Assembly: GCF_040712315.1 (NCBI RefSeq)
Contig: NC_134017.1
Coordinates: forward strand, 51,891,636 to 51,955,635
Length of the DNA stretch: 64,000 bases
Direction of reading: 5' to 3'
DNA from: Castanea sativa
Taxonomy: Eukaryota > Streptophyta > Magnoliopsida > Fagales > Fagaceae
The position numbers and the translations under genes were made by a program. The notes under the pieces were generated by a model that saw only the letters and a list, made by a program, of their open reading frames with translations, was not told the DNA's origin and made no database searches. Numbering within the stretch: the first letter of the stretch is position 1; every line of letters starts with the position of its first letter. Positions 10,529 to 20,648 of this stretch are shown in pieces.

Positions 10529-12346
10529 TCTTGCACAAGAGATTCCACCTTGTCACTCAATTTGGGTATGATCCATTCTTGCACATTTACTTAACTATCA
10601 TTGTTATACTTCCCTTGCTACACTGCACAAGCCTTACACCTATCGTGAGGCCTCCACCGACCCTTTATGACAGATTGCAATGAAAGAGGAACTTGATACA
10701 TCATCTAAAAATCATACTTGGGATTGGGTGACTCTCCCCCCTAGGAACTCTATGGTTGGTTGTAAGTGGATCTACAAGATCAAGACTCACTCTGATGGAT
10801 CTATTGAGTGATATAAAGCTCGTCTTGTTGCAAAAGATTTTACACAAGAGTATGGGATTGATTATGAAGAGACATTTGCTCCAGTTGCTTAAATCTCATA
10901 TGTTCGTGCCCTCTTAACTATTGTCACTACCAATAAATGGGATTTTTTTCAGATGGATGTCAAAAATGCCTTCCTTAATGAATATTTAAGTGAAGAAGTT
11001 TATATGCAACCTCCTCTTAGTCTCTCTCTTGAACCGAACAAGGATTGTCACTTTCGACGTGCACTTTATGGCCTTAAACAAGCTCCACGAGTTTAGTTTG
11101 CCAAGTTCGGCTCTATCATCTCTTATTTGGGTTACATTGCTAGTCATTATGATTCTACCTTATTTCTTCGTCGCACCAACAAAGGCACCATTTTGCTTCT
11201 TATATATGTGGATAATATGATCATAACTGGTGATAATCTCAGTAGCATTCAAGAACTCAAGAATTTTCTCAGTCAGCAATTTGAGATGAAAGATCTTGGA
11301 AATCTCAGCTACTTCTTAGGTCTTAAAATCACTCACTCCACAGATGGTCTTTATATTACTCAAGCCAACTATGCTTCTAAACTTTTGTCTTGAGCTAGAC
11401 TCACTGATAGCAAGACTGTTGACACTCCAGATGAATTTAATGCTTATCAAGCTCCCTCGAGGGGGGTAACCGTTTTCTAATCCCTCTCTTTGCAGATGAT
11501 TGGTTGGCAGCCTAGTTTATCTCACTATCACTCGTCCAGACATTTCTTATACTGTTCACCAGGTAAACTAGTATTTGTCTGCTCCACGATCGACTTACTA
11601 TACTGTTGTTCTACGCATTCCTCAATACCTAAAGGGCACTCTCTTCCATGGCCTTTTCTACTCTACTCAGTCTCCTCTTGTTCTCCGTACATTCTCTAAT
11701 CCTAATTGGGCAGGAGATTCCACTAATCACAGGTCCACCACTAGTTATTGCTTTTTTCTTAGTTCTTCTCTAATTTCCTAGCGAAGTAAGAAACAAACCT
11801 TTGTGACCCACTCCAGTACTGAAACAGAATATCGTGCCATTGCTGATACCACATCTAAGCTCCTTTGGCTACGATGCCTTCTTAAGGACTTAGGTGTGTC
11901 AACATCCTTTGCTACTCCTCTTTATTATGACAACCAGAGTGTCATTCCCATTGCTCACAATAATGTCTTCCATGAACGGATTAAACACATCGAGATCAAT
12001 TGTCATTTTATCCGTTATCATCTTATCCATGGTGCTCTCAAACTGTTCTCGGTCTCCTCAAAAAATCAACTTGCAAATATCTTCACCAAGTCACATCTTA
12101 AGGGACGCCTTTATGCTTTAGTTGACAACCTCAAGTTGGTCTCACACCCACCTTGAGTCATGAACGAACTAAACACATCCAAATTAATTGTCATTTTATC
12201 TGTTATCATCTTGTCCATAGTGCTCTCAAGCAATTCTCGATCTCCTCAAAAAATCAACTTGCAAATATCTTCACCAAGTCACATCCTAAAGGACGCTTTT
12301 GTGCTTTAGTTGACAACCTCAAGTTGGTCTCACAACCACCTTGAGT
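10529..12346 (+). pseudogene. Copia I reverse transcriptase / RNase H (broken, catalytic Asp lost)
   Basis: Pieces match copia RT in order: GCKWIYKIKT near 10770, the MDVKNAFLN region near 10953, GLKQAP near 11070, then YVDNMIITGDN at about 11205, where the family has YVDD; the second catalytic Asp is Asn (AAT 11214-11216). RNase H follows (11803-12156, TETEYRAIADTTSKLLWLR). The last 188 bp are tandemly duplicated (11971-12158 and 12159-12346), adding a second copy of the C-terminus. Several stops and frameshifts are present. No activity is expected. Confidence 0.9.
11971..12346 (+). repeat. Tandem duplication of the copia pol 3' tail (2 x 188 bp)
   Basis: Both units start CATGAAC and run through the RNase H C-terminus (QLANIFTKSH... 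DNLKLVS) to CACCTTGAG. The same duplication, with the second unit cut short, is present in copia II (30101-30421). Confidence 0.9.
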
Positions 12347-12949
12347 TTGAGAATGCTGTTAACGTGTAATAGGTTATGGGCTTTAGGCATGAGTTCCTAT
12401 TCTTCAACACTTTAAGACTCAAGAGTGATTATTTATTCTTTCCACATTATATATTTTCAAAATATATTTATCATTTTCTTCCTTTTTTGATACAGTATTC
12501 TTTTCACATTATTGACTACTCTATACCTAACACATTTGTTTTGTTCACACCTTTATCAACCATTACGCATGCAAAACAACAAACAAGATTTGAGTGAGAT
12601 AGTATCATGTTTGGTGGGGAACCTTTTTTACACATTCTTTCACAATTTTTTTACTTCGTACATCAGTATGTTGTACAAACACTGGTAATCAATTAATTTC
12701 TAGTATCTTAGTTTCAAAATTAAAAAGCAAGAACCACAACTGAATTATTAAAGAGCAGAGGATTTTCTCACAACCACAAGAACACGTCGTAGACAGAGAG
12801 GAGAGAGAGGCACCGAGCTCTCTACTGAGAGAGAGAAATTGGCTAAAATCTCTTGCTGTCTTGTGATTTGTTTTTGCAATGATTTGTATTTATTCAGTCT
12901 ATAGAGTAAAAGGTAAATGTATGACTATTATTCAATTCGGAAGCAGGCC

Positions 12950-13421
12950 GAGAGTTGAAATCTAAGATGCTAAAGAGATAGATGAGTCAAAACAATTCAA
13001 ACCATAGACTAAACAACTAGTCCTAACGACTAGACGACCTGAAGATGAGTTGAAACAGCAACCTGAAAGGTTTACGTACGAAACCTTTGATAAAAAGAAA
13101 ACTCTTGAATTGCATGATGTGTGGAATTTTGAGCAAGAATAGGAGAGCCAAGAAGGTATTGAAACTGCTATTGAAGAAATAGATATAGACAAATTAGCTA
13201 CTATTATGCCTATTTCTATGCCGAATACAACTCACTTAGCTACACATATTAAGCTACAACATGCCGAAATCAAAACAAAAGAAGATAGTATCATGAGAGT
13301 AGAGAACACAGAGCAAGAGGGTAGGATTGTCATCCATGTTGTCCGAAGGGAACTTGGAAATTGGAATGTGAGTCAAAAAAAGATTGGCATGAATGGGAAC
13401 ATCATCACATTCAATTTCTAA
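12950..13421 (+). pseudogene. Unrecognised coding-like remnant, copy alpha
   Basis: One + frame reads through about 125 codons (DELKQQPERFTYETFDKK..., later IVIHVVRRELGNWN, ending ITFNF then TAA at 13419-13421), interrupted by a single TAG at 13139-13141. The same frame and stop occur in the beta and gamma copies, and a fourth diverged copy lies at 54060-54370 without that TAG. Composition is Glu/Lys/Ile-rich. I do not recognise the family. An upstream coiled-coil-like part survives only at 51741-51965. It looks like an old pseudogene that was copied with the array. Confidence 0.5.
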
Positions 13422-13915
13422 CTCTTTTTTTTTTGCTTGAGTTATACATAATTACACAAGGAACAATACCAAATCTGATAGTTCATTCTTGATAAATTTG
13501 ACGCCATGGTAGAAAACAGAAAAGGAACTACCAATCTTATCATTGCTACCTCCAACAAAGAAGGTGAAGTATCAAATTCATTCTTGTAATGTCACTCTAA
13601 GGATGCTGTTTAATAAACTGAGGACATTAGTACTTCAAAATTTCAAAACTCAAGCTTGAGTTTGCACCAACTAAGGGAGACGGATGCAACCGTCATAGTT
13701 CTAGGAAAAACAAAATTAAATACATTGAAATTCAAGAGTTGTGATCTAGGTTCAATGTGGGGTCATCTAGGCACCTTTAATAGACTGCATTCTAGTTTCT
13801 TTGTGATGTTTGTTGTTCAAATCGCACCTCCTTTTCTCCTACTATCTACTTATCAAAAAAAAAGAAAGTTCTAAGTTTGTTTAAGCTAGAAAGTTACTAG
13901 TACAATTTTAATTAA
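13422..13915. other. X-alpha spacer
   Basis: Non-coding, collinear with 31501-31985 and 39361-39860. A short region ending CTACTTATCAAAAAAAA near 13845 could be an old retroposon tail; no target duplication was found. Confidence 0.5.
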
Positions 13916-14176
13916 GAATGTGTTTGGATTCAAGGCTGCGTTTTGCGTTTTGCGTTTCAAGCTTTTTTTTTTTTTTTTTTTTTCCAAGCCGCAGATGTTG
14001 ACCAGTCTTCCGTGAACAGTGCATTCGTGCACTGTTCACGGACCCACAAATTTCACTTTTCAGCCACTTTTTCATTAAAAATGGGTCCCGCTGTACTATT
14101 TACACATTTTAAAATTATTTTGCTACAGTGTTTTCAGTTTTCAGTTTTCAGCAATAAGTTCTATCCAAACGGACCC
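13916..14176. mobile_element. Tourist-type MITE specific to X-alpha
   Basis: Ends GAATGTGTTTGGAT and ATCCAAACGGACCC are inverted, and TAA flanks both sides (13913-13915, 14177-14179). The empty site AATTAAG followed by TTTTACT is seen in X-beta near 31985 and X-gamma near 39858. A 3-bp TWA-type target is diagnostic of PIF/Harbinger (Tourist) elements. A relative lies at 22266-22506. Confidence 0.85.
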
Positions 14177-14544
14177 TAAGTCTTACTATAACAAAGGTAT
14201 TCCTGTAATTTCTAGATTTTATGGAGCGGAGCGTATGAAATGTCTATGACTTTAAATTTATATTTATTTTGAGACATTTTTCTGTTTGGTAAGTGCTTAA
14301 TTTTCTTTGTTCTCAAAAGTCTTAGTTGGTGTGAGCACCAGAATTTTTTGTTGATCTGATTGATCATACATAACACCGATTGATGTTATTGGATGTTGAT
14401 ACTTTTTAGAATTAAAATTTTATCTGCTCTAATGCTTGAACTTAACTAATTGATTGTGAATTATTTCCATTGCTTACTTGGGTATAAAGTTATTTCCTTT
14501 TCTTCTAATATCTAATTGGGAGCCCTATTTAAAGCTTCCATAAT

Positions 14545-14671
14545 TCACTATTATAGGCAGCTGATCATGGATTAATGAAATCTAGTTTGAATTTTTTTTT
14601 CCCAAGCTTGGCTAACTCTAAGAAACTCAAGTGGTTTTAGGACTACAAACTATTTTACAATTGTTTTGTCA
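14545..14671 (+). repeat. Direct repeat r1 (empty-site copy)
   Basis: CACTATTATAGGCAGCTG... to TTTTGTCAT is repeated at 14832-14910 and 15464-15512, where the second copy is split by the Tourist element at 14911-15463. r1 therefore shows the pre-insertion sequence (AACTCTAAGAAACTC). Present in all three X copies. Confidence 0.8.
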
Positions 14672-14825
14672 TTTTTTTTAGAGAGTTTCAACATATGACG
14701 TCTGCTCCTGTGATCCTCTTTATCATCAAACCAAAACACCAATTAGTTTTTAGTGTAAGCGGGAATTGAACCTCAAATCTCTTATTCAAGCATCAAAAAT
14801 TTTATCAATTGACCTAACTGGAACC
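14672..14825 (-). mobile_element. tRNA-derived SINE, minus strand, X-alpha copy
   Basis: In minus orientation it starts GGTTCCAGTTAGGTCAATTG (box A region) and contains GAGGTTCAATTCCCGC (box B), ending in an A tract (T8 at 14672-14679). It is the same family as the SINE at 19621-19778. Orthologous copies lie at about 32490-32643 and 41730-41884. Confidence 0.85.
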
Positions 14826-14910
14826 TACTGTAATTTACTATTATAAGTAGCTGATCATGGATTAATGAAATCTAGTTTGAAATTTTTTTTTCAAGCTTGG
14901 CTAACTCTAT

Positions 14911-15463
14911 GCCCTTGTTTTGGGAAGAGTGAATGGAATGGAATGAAAAGAATAATTTTATAATTTTCTTCTCTTCTCTAGTTTGGGAGTTTTAATGGAG
15001 AAAATGGAAAGTCCATTCTCCATTTTTTGGGAATTTTAGTGGGAGTGAATGGAATAGATAGGAAGGAACACCCATTCTTCTCTATTCTCTTAAAATCTCA
15101 AATTTTCATTTCCCCCAAAATTGGGAGGAATGGGAGGAAATGGAATTAGATTTAATAAATTTTTTACTAAAACTCCCAAAATATCCATATATATTCAACC
15201 ATTTATTTTAAAATAGGAGTCTAATAGTAATGTTGTCATAAAATGATTTCATTACATTCTCTCTATGTCACTCCCAAACAAGATTACTTACATTCCATTC
15301 ATTTTCATTCATTTCTAATCATTTATTTCAAAACATCTAATCATGGTTACTTAATTTTATTTCATTCCATTCATTTCTCTTACTTAAATACATTCCATTC
15401 ATTTCCATTCCCCTATGATTATTCCATTCCATTCTCTTATAAACTTTCAAATGAAGCCTAAGA
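14911..15463. mobile_element. Foldback Tourist-like element in X-alpha
   Basis: Long inverted halves rich in GAATGGAATGGAATG / CATTCCATTCCATTC, with ends resembling GCCCTCATTTGGGAG and CTCCCAAACAAAGCC. These are clearest in X-gamma, flanked there by TAA on both sides. It sits inside direct repeat r2 in all three X copies (32729-33228, 41967-42510), so it inserted before the triplication. Confidence 0.8.
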
Positions 15464-15512
15464 AACTTGAGTGGTTCTAAGACTACAAACTATTTTACAA
15501 CTGTTTTGTCAT

Positions 15513-16926
15513 AACTTCAACCTGACAAACTGTAAATGGCTGTGTATGACTTATACATGAACTACCGTTTCTTTTCGACTAGTCACACTCTTCTACATTA
15601 CAGTTGTAAAAAATAAGATATGAAATAAATTGTGGTCTTTGATTTATTTATTTTTTTTCCCCCAATCTCTCTTTCTTTGCTTGGTGCTAATTTCTAGATT
15701 ATGACATTTTGTCCTTCTTTCAACTACAGCGTGATAATTTCAAACAATCATATCTTTGATCAATTTATTTTATCCCTCTTTCCATTATTTGATATAAGCC
15801 CAGATGTCGATTAATAAGTTTATATATTTTCATCTTTTATCTTTTTTTACCTACACACATGTTACCCTTGAGAACGCTTTTGTAATCTTTCTAGGAAAAG
15901 GTTTTTTGTGAGCCCCCGTGTTTCTAGGAAAAGGATTGGCAACAGCCTATAAGGCTTCCTCATGGTCAACAAATAGAGATATTAAATTTTATAAAATTCC
16001 AAAACCAGATTTTAAGCTCTTGCGGTGTGATTGCTTAGGAAGTGGGAGTAGCTGGGATTTATCTTTCTTTATTTCACATTCAAATAATTCAATGTTACGA
16101 CACCAAAAAGCCATCTACTCCCTAAATATCTATATTCAAAATCCAGTATCTTCATTTCCTAAATCCTAAAATATCAAACGAAACTCATGACATGGTCAAA
16201 ATTCCTGGTTTGTGCAGAAAATCTAAGGACCCTACATGGCTAGTAAAGTTTTTGTCTTGTGTCAAGACCAACCAATTCATAGGTTGATCAGCAACAAAGT
16301 GAACGGGTAAAAGAAAATTTGGTGGGAAAAAACCTTTGTAATGTTAAGCTGTTTTCATTGCATACTTCACATCTATTCTACTTCTTTAGCTTTATCAAAT
16401 GATTGAACTTAAAGAAAGTGTTTTAACTTTTGAAATAGAAAACGTTAGAAAGATTTCCATGCTCACATTCTTAAAGAAACGTGACCAAAATGACAAATCA
16501 AAGCCAAAATTGTCAAGTTACATGACCAATGGCCTCTTAACTTATATGCGAACCTCTTTCCCTTGTAATAGCAAGGAGGGTTGAAATAGTTGATTCAAAC
16601 CCACTATACTTAAACAATAAAAAATTAAAACCTTTAAAAGGTTTTAAAACGTTCAGATACATGCTCCAAGAACCCAAAAAATAAATTTACAGATACTCCG
16701 CTACAAATTCAAACACGTTGTTAAATGTCAGGTACTTACAGATACGTACTCCATTTTTTTCTGCAAACCATGTAGGACTGTTTATTTCTTATACCTTGCG
16801 TAATTTGTTTAAAACGAAAAGGACATTGGAACTTGGCAGTTGGCAGAGCTTGTACCTACCTATATAGAAAACTGGGAAAGGCAAGTAGGTTTCTTAAGAA
16901 AATTGTTATGTTAACGGGTCTTGTAG
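15513..16926. other. X-alpha distal part, upstream of SRG1-2
   Basis: Non-coding, collinear with X-beta and X-gamma. The part at 15620-16070 is in the same orientation in X-beta but inverted in X-gamma. A 61-codon frame at 16399-16584 is shared with X-beta but broken in X-gamma, so it is not taken as a gene. Confidence 0.6.
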
Positions 16927-17346
16927 CGGCGGCTTCAGAATTATTTTTCTAGGGGGTCAATAGTGTTGGAGCAGTTTAGAGAAAAAGTTTATTTATTTAT
17001 TTTGTTTAACGAATAGCAACTTTTACAGTAATACTACTAATGCAACACTTTTATAATAAAATTTAGGTGATAAGTTGTTAAAAGTAAATAAAAAAGTTAT
17101 GTCAATTATGAGTCTAAAAAAAACCAATTACAATATACCATTTAATTTTTTTTGTAAAATTATTGTGAAAATAGTACTAAGGTAATTATATTTAAGCTTA
17201 TTTCAACCGGTTTCAAACAAAATTTAGGTTGAGAGTGTTAAAATTTTTTTATTTAGGGGTAAAAAAAATTATATATAGTGTTTTTTTTTTTTTTGGCCAG
17301 ATCAGGGGTTCAATGAACCCCTTGGCTGGCTGTAGCGCCGCCCATG
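16927..17346. mobile_element. TIR-bordered element in the SRG1-2 promoter
   Basis: Ends CGGCGGCTTCAG and TGTAGCGCCGCCCATG are imperfectly inverted, and TTGTAG flanks both sides (16921-16926, 17347-17352). The size is 420 bp with an A/T-rich interior. A diverged copy occupies the same place before SRG1-3 (about 43985-44398), so it predates that duplication. It ends only 99 bp before the start codon. Confidence 0.55.
17269..17277 (+). promoter_or_regulatory. Candidate TATA box of SRG1-2
   Basis: TTATATATA lies about 170 nt before the ATG, the best TATA match in the proximal region. It is conserved at 44319-44327 before SRG1-3, at nearly the same distance. It lies inside the TIR element. Confidence 0.5.
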
Positions 17347-17445
17347 TTGTAGTCCTTTTCAACTCTTGGTGTAAATTTAAAGTTCACGGTTCTCTGTTCA
17401 GAAGCTAAGACTTTAAGCTCTTTCTCTTTGGGTTTTCTTGGAGCT

Positions 17446-18362
17446 ATGGAACCAGAAATAACGACGCTTGGGAGCTCTATCCCAGTTCCTTGTGTTCAAG
17501 AGCTAGCAAAGGAGACGACAAGCACAGTCCCACCACGTTATGTGCGTTTTCCTAATGAGCCTCCCATCATACCTGACACCACCTCTTTACCCCAAGTCCC
17601 AGTCATCGACTTGCAAAGGTTATTTGCTGCAGAATTTATGGACACAGAGTTGGAGAAGTTACACTATGCAAGCAAGGAATGGGGTTTCTTCCAGGTTATC
17701 CTCTCTCTCTCTCTCTGAAAAGAATGTTTAGGAGTGGAAATACTGTACCTGTCTTACTGAATCTGAACAAACATGATCAAACTAATTGGTGTTTAAGTGG
17801 AAAAAAAAAAGGAATTAGAGAAAGAGATAAGATATGATTTGATGTAAAACATGACAAAGTGAGAAGAAAACTCTTCCTAACAAAATAGAGTCGACTTTAC
17901 TGTCTTATAGTATGAGACTTTTCGACTGTTCAAGGATAGTAGATTATACAACTTTCGAAGTTACAAACTTGGTCAGGCCATAAAGAAGAGTTGGCATTCT
18001 ATATTGTTCGGAAATTTCTGAGTTTATAATTATCTTTTTTTTGTTTCTATAATATAAAAAACTAGTTTAAATATATTATTATATTTTGATTGGAGTCTAT
18101 CCCTCTTGCGCAGTTAATTAATCATGGGGTGAGCATTTCATTGATGGAAAAGGTGAAAGTAGGCGTTCAAGAACTCTTTAATCTGCCAATGGAAGAGAAG
18201 AAGAAGTTATGGCAACTACCAGGAGATCTTGAGGGGTTTGGACAGGCCTTTGTTATGTCTGAGGAACAAAAACTTGATTGGGGAGACATGTTCTACGTGG
18301 TCACACGTCCAATCCATTTGAGGAAGCCTCACTTGTTCCCCAAGATCCCATTCCCATTCAAG

Positions 18363-18401
<39 letters not shown>

Positions 18402-18970
18402 ACAATAATTGGTACTCCTTTTTCTTTTCTTTTTTTCTTGACTCAATAATTTGTACTTTTTTATTAATTGTTTTCAAAAACTTATTTTAAAAAAACAAAA
18501 CACTTTATATGGTATTTAAGATGGCAATCTTAGTTCTTTTCAAGCAAGGTTGTGAGCCAGTTTAAATTATAGTTTGGCATGTGAAGGAATCAAAATAAAG
18601 GCCAAACTATAGAGAAATGCTACTAGTGAGCGATAAACAGAAGACAAAATAATTAAGATAGATGGTGGTGAAATATGTCAAGTATTTCAGTTGAAAAATG
18701 AACATTCACTTGTCACATTCATGACAAATAGGTGTGCAGCATTGTCCACTCATAAAAACGCTATATCAACTTCTATGATCCAATTAAAGAGTCTTGCACA
18801 TCAACTCAATTTGCAATTTATGGTATTTTTAATTTTAATAGAGATGTTAAAAGTTTAAATCTCCTCTTCTCCCTCCCAAAAAAACAAAAAATCCATGTCC
18901 CAAATACCACTTCCAAACAACATATTAGCTAGCTCTTGACAATAATAATAAATAATTAAGAACACTATCT

Positions 18971-19011
<41 letters not shown>

Positions 19012-19904
19012 GCATAACTTTTTTTTTCTAGTTGGATTTACTCAAAGTCTAATTACTGTTTTGGTGATTTACAATCTTCCTTCACATGTAGAGATAACTT
19101 AGATGCTTACTCAGCAGAGCTTAAAGGCCTTGCCATGAAAATACTTGAATTGATGGAAAAAGCTCTAAGTATGGAACATAATGACATGAGGAGCCTGTTT
19201 GAAGAAGGGCTTCAGGCAATGAGGATGAACTATTATCCTCCATGCCCACAACCTAAGCTTGCGATTGGCCTCAATGCGCACTCAGATGTTGTGGGCTTAA
19301 CAATCCTCCTCCAAGTCAATGAAACGGAAGGCCTCCAGATAAGGAAAGATGGGAGGTGGATTTCAATCAAACCTCTCCCTAATGCCTTTATTGTCAACAT
19401 TGGCGACATTTTGGAGGTAATTACCAATTTTTTGTGTAATTATTCAATAATCCCTAAATAATATGTTTTCTTCTCTCACATAAATACAAGTATCACTAAT
19501 TAATTAAATGATAAGGCCTATATGCATGCTAGCAAAATTGCTTCCAAACTATTGAGTGATTTTTCTAAAGTTTCCATCTTCCTATCCATTTAACTAAAGA
19601 ACTAAGGTTCATTCCTTAAAGTGGGTTCCAGTTAACTCAACTAGTAAAATCTCTGATAATTGTGTAAGAGATCTGGGGTTCAATCCCCGCCTACACCAAA
19701 AATTGATTGGTATCTTGATCTAATAATAAAGAGCTGTCATCAGGAGCGGATGTCATAGATTGAAACACTCTAAAAAAAAAGGTTCATTCCTTAAAACATA
19801 ATTAAAGACCAAATCACATACATAGACCCACCAAATCCTTTTGCAATATACTCAATTTTAAGGCGCTCAAAGTCAAAGCATGACCAGATAGTAAAGAATT
19901 TCTA

Positions 19905-19942
<38 letters not shown>

Positions 19943-20648
19943 AAGAGTTAGTCCAAAATTAAACCACAATCTTTACCGTACCATTTCCCATAACTATCTT
20001 ATATGGCAAATTATAACTAGCAATCTGTTATTTTCACATGATCCCACTCTTTTTCATCTACTACTCACAATTGACCACATAAGATCATTGTGGCAAAAAG
20101 TATGTAAGAGTTTGTGATCCAAGAATATTTTGAAAATTATTTCTAAGGACTTGGATTGGATCCCATGTCTAATTGCACTAAACTCATTAAAATAATGATA
20201 TATATCCAACAGTAGATAATTAGGATCATTTGAATGGGTCCAGTACAACTGGACACTAGACCCAATTCTTACCTTATATTTATTGGTTCTTTCTTTTTCA
20301 TTTGGACACCTTATCTAGAATCAAACAAAATCATGAGCTACCAAAACTACCATTATTGGTTTTCCATGAATTATTTGGCAGATTGTGACGAATGGAATTT
20401 ACCGTAGCATCGAGCATCGGGCAACTGTTAACTCAGCAAAGGAAAGGCTCTCTGTGGCCACATTTTATAGCCCAAGCCTAGAAGCAGATATGGGTCCAGC
20501 ACCAAGCCTTATTACTCCAGAATCTCCAGCATTGTTTAAAAGAATGGGCGTTGCTGATTATTTTAGGGGATATCTCTCACGTGAACTCAATGGGAAGACA
20601 TACATTGATGGCATGAGGATCCAGAATGAGGAACAGAAAGGCACTTGA
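17446..20648 (+). CDS. SRG1-like 2-oxoglutarate/Fe(II)-dependent dioxygenase, intact copy 2
   Basis: Four exons, 17446-17694, 18114-18361, 19092-19416 and 20382-20648, all with GT-AG borders, give a 362-residue protein, the usual SRG1 length (about 350-360). Exons 1-2 hold the N-terminal DIOX_N domain ([16 protein letters not shown] then LINHGV). Exons 3-4 hold the double-stranded beta-helix core: [10 protein letters not shown]229-S-D231 in GLNAHSD, H286 in [10 protein letters not shown], and R296-L-S298 for 2-oxoglutarate. The protein is soluble and cytosolic by type, with no signal peptide. The family (DOXC class; SRG1, codeine demethylase-like, norcoclaurine synthase-like) hydroxylates or demethylates specialised metabolites; the substrate here is unknown. 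The start at ATG 17446 gives the family N-terminus [11 protein letters not shown] and matches copy 3. Introns 1 and 2 begin with CT microsatellites; intron 3 carries a SINE. All key residues are present, so it is probably functional. Confidence 0.93.
17699..17717 (+). repeat. CT microsatellite at start of SRG1-2 intron 1
   Basis: (CT)n begins a few nucleotides after the splice donor GTTATC at 17695. The same place in SRG1-3 holds a much longer tract. Confidence 0.95.
18364..18400 (+). repeat. CT microsatellite at start of SRG1-2 intron 2
   Basis: (CT)n directly follows the donor GTAT at 18362-18365. A matching tract lies at the same place in SRG1-3. Confidence 0.95.
18971..19011 (+). repeat. 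TA/GA compound microsatellite, SRG1-2 intron 2
   Basis: (TA)n then (GA)n, about 80 bp before exon 3; longer and doubled in SRG1-3 (47154-47230). Confidence 0.9.
19621..19778 (+). mobile_element. tRNA-derived SINE in intron 3 of SRG1-2
   Basis: A 158-bp element with a degenerate box A (TAACTCAACTAGTAAAATC) and box B (GGGTTCAATCCCCGCC), ending in an A-rich tail. It is flanked by a 17-bp direct target duplication, AAGGTTCATTCCTTAAA (19604-19620 and 19779-19795). Intron 3 of SRG1-3 has the single-copy empty site near 47820-47845. The tRNA-like Pol III boxes, A tail and long TSD define a SINE mobilised by LINE machinery. Confidence 0.93.
19908..19939 (+). repeat. AT microsatellite in SRG1-2 intron 3
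   Basis: About 16 AT units; absent from SRG1-3 intron 3. Confidence 0.95.

Larger units (their letters stand above)
3941..12388 (+). mobile_element. Copia I: 5'-truncated Ty1/copia element, split by a nested LTR element
   Basis: Left part 3941-4728 carries the second half of integrase; right part 10529-12388 carries reverse transcriptase, RNase H, a tandemly duplicated tail and a 32-bp stub of the 3' LTR (TGTTAACGTGTAATAGG..., 12357-12388). Removing the insert at 4729-10528 together with one TCTTG target copy rejoins the two parts in the order seen in copia II. The 5' LTR, gag, protease and N-terminal integrase are missing. The 3' LTR stub ends at the same base as in copia II, so both derive from one insertion that was copied with the segment. 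Confidence 0.9.
12389..17445. repeat. Intergenic segment X, copy alpha
   Basis: Collinear with X-beta (30458-35316) and X-gamma (38646-44497). It begins right after the copia 3' LTR stub and runs to the SRG1-2 start codon. It contains a coding-like remnant, an alpha-specific Tourist MITE, a SINE between two direct repeats, a 0.5-kb foldback Tourist element, and the SRG1-2 promoter. The first part (12389-12955) is non-coding, including a GA-rich patch near 12795-12840. Confidence 0.9.

Noticed and set aside
16399..16584. 61-codon frame conserved in X-alpha and X-beta (35066-35251)
   Set aside because: It is broken in X-gamma by small indels, lies in DNA that is equally similar outside the frame, and matches no family; conservation is due to recent duplication.
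18090..18113. Alternative upstream start (ATG in [12 protein letters not shown] reading) for SRG1-2 exon 2, and similarly at 44987 for SRG1-3
   Set aside because: These codons lie in intron 1 before the CGCAG acceptor; the spliced reading restores the family sequence FFQ-LINHGV.
19621..19778. A tRNA gene
   Set aside because: Box A and B-like words occur, but no cloverleaf can be formed and the unit has an A tail and a target duplication; it is a SINE.
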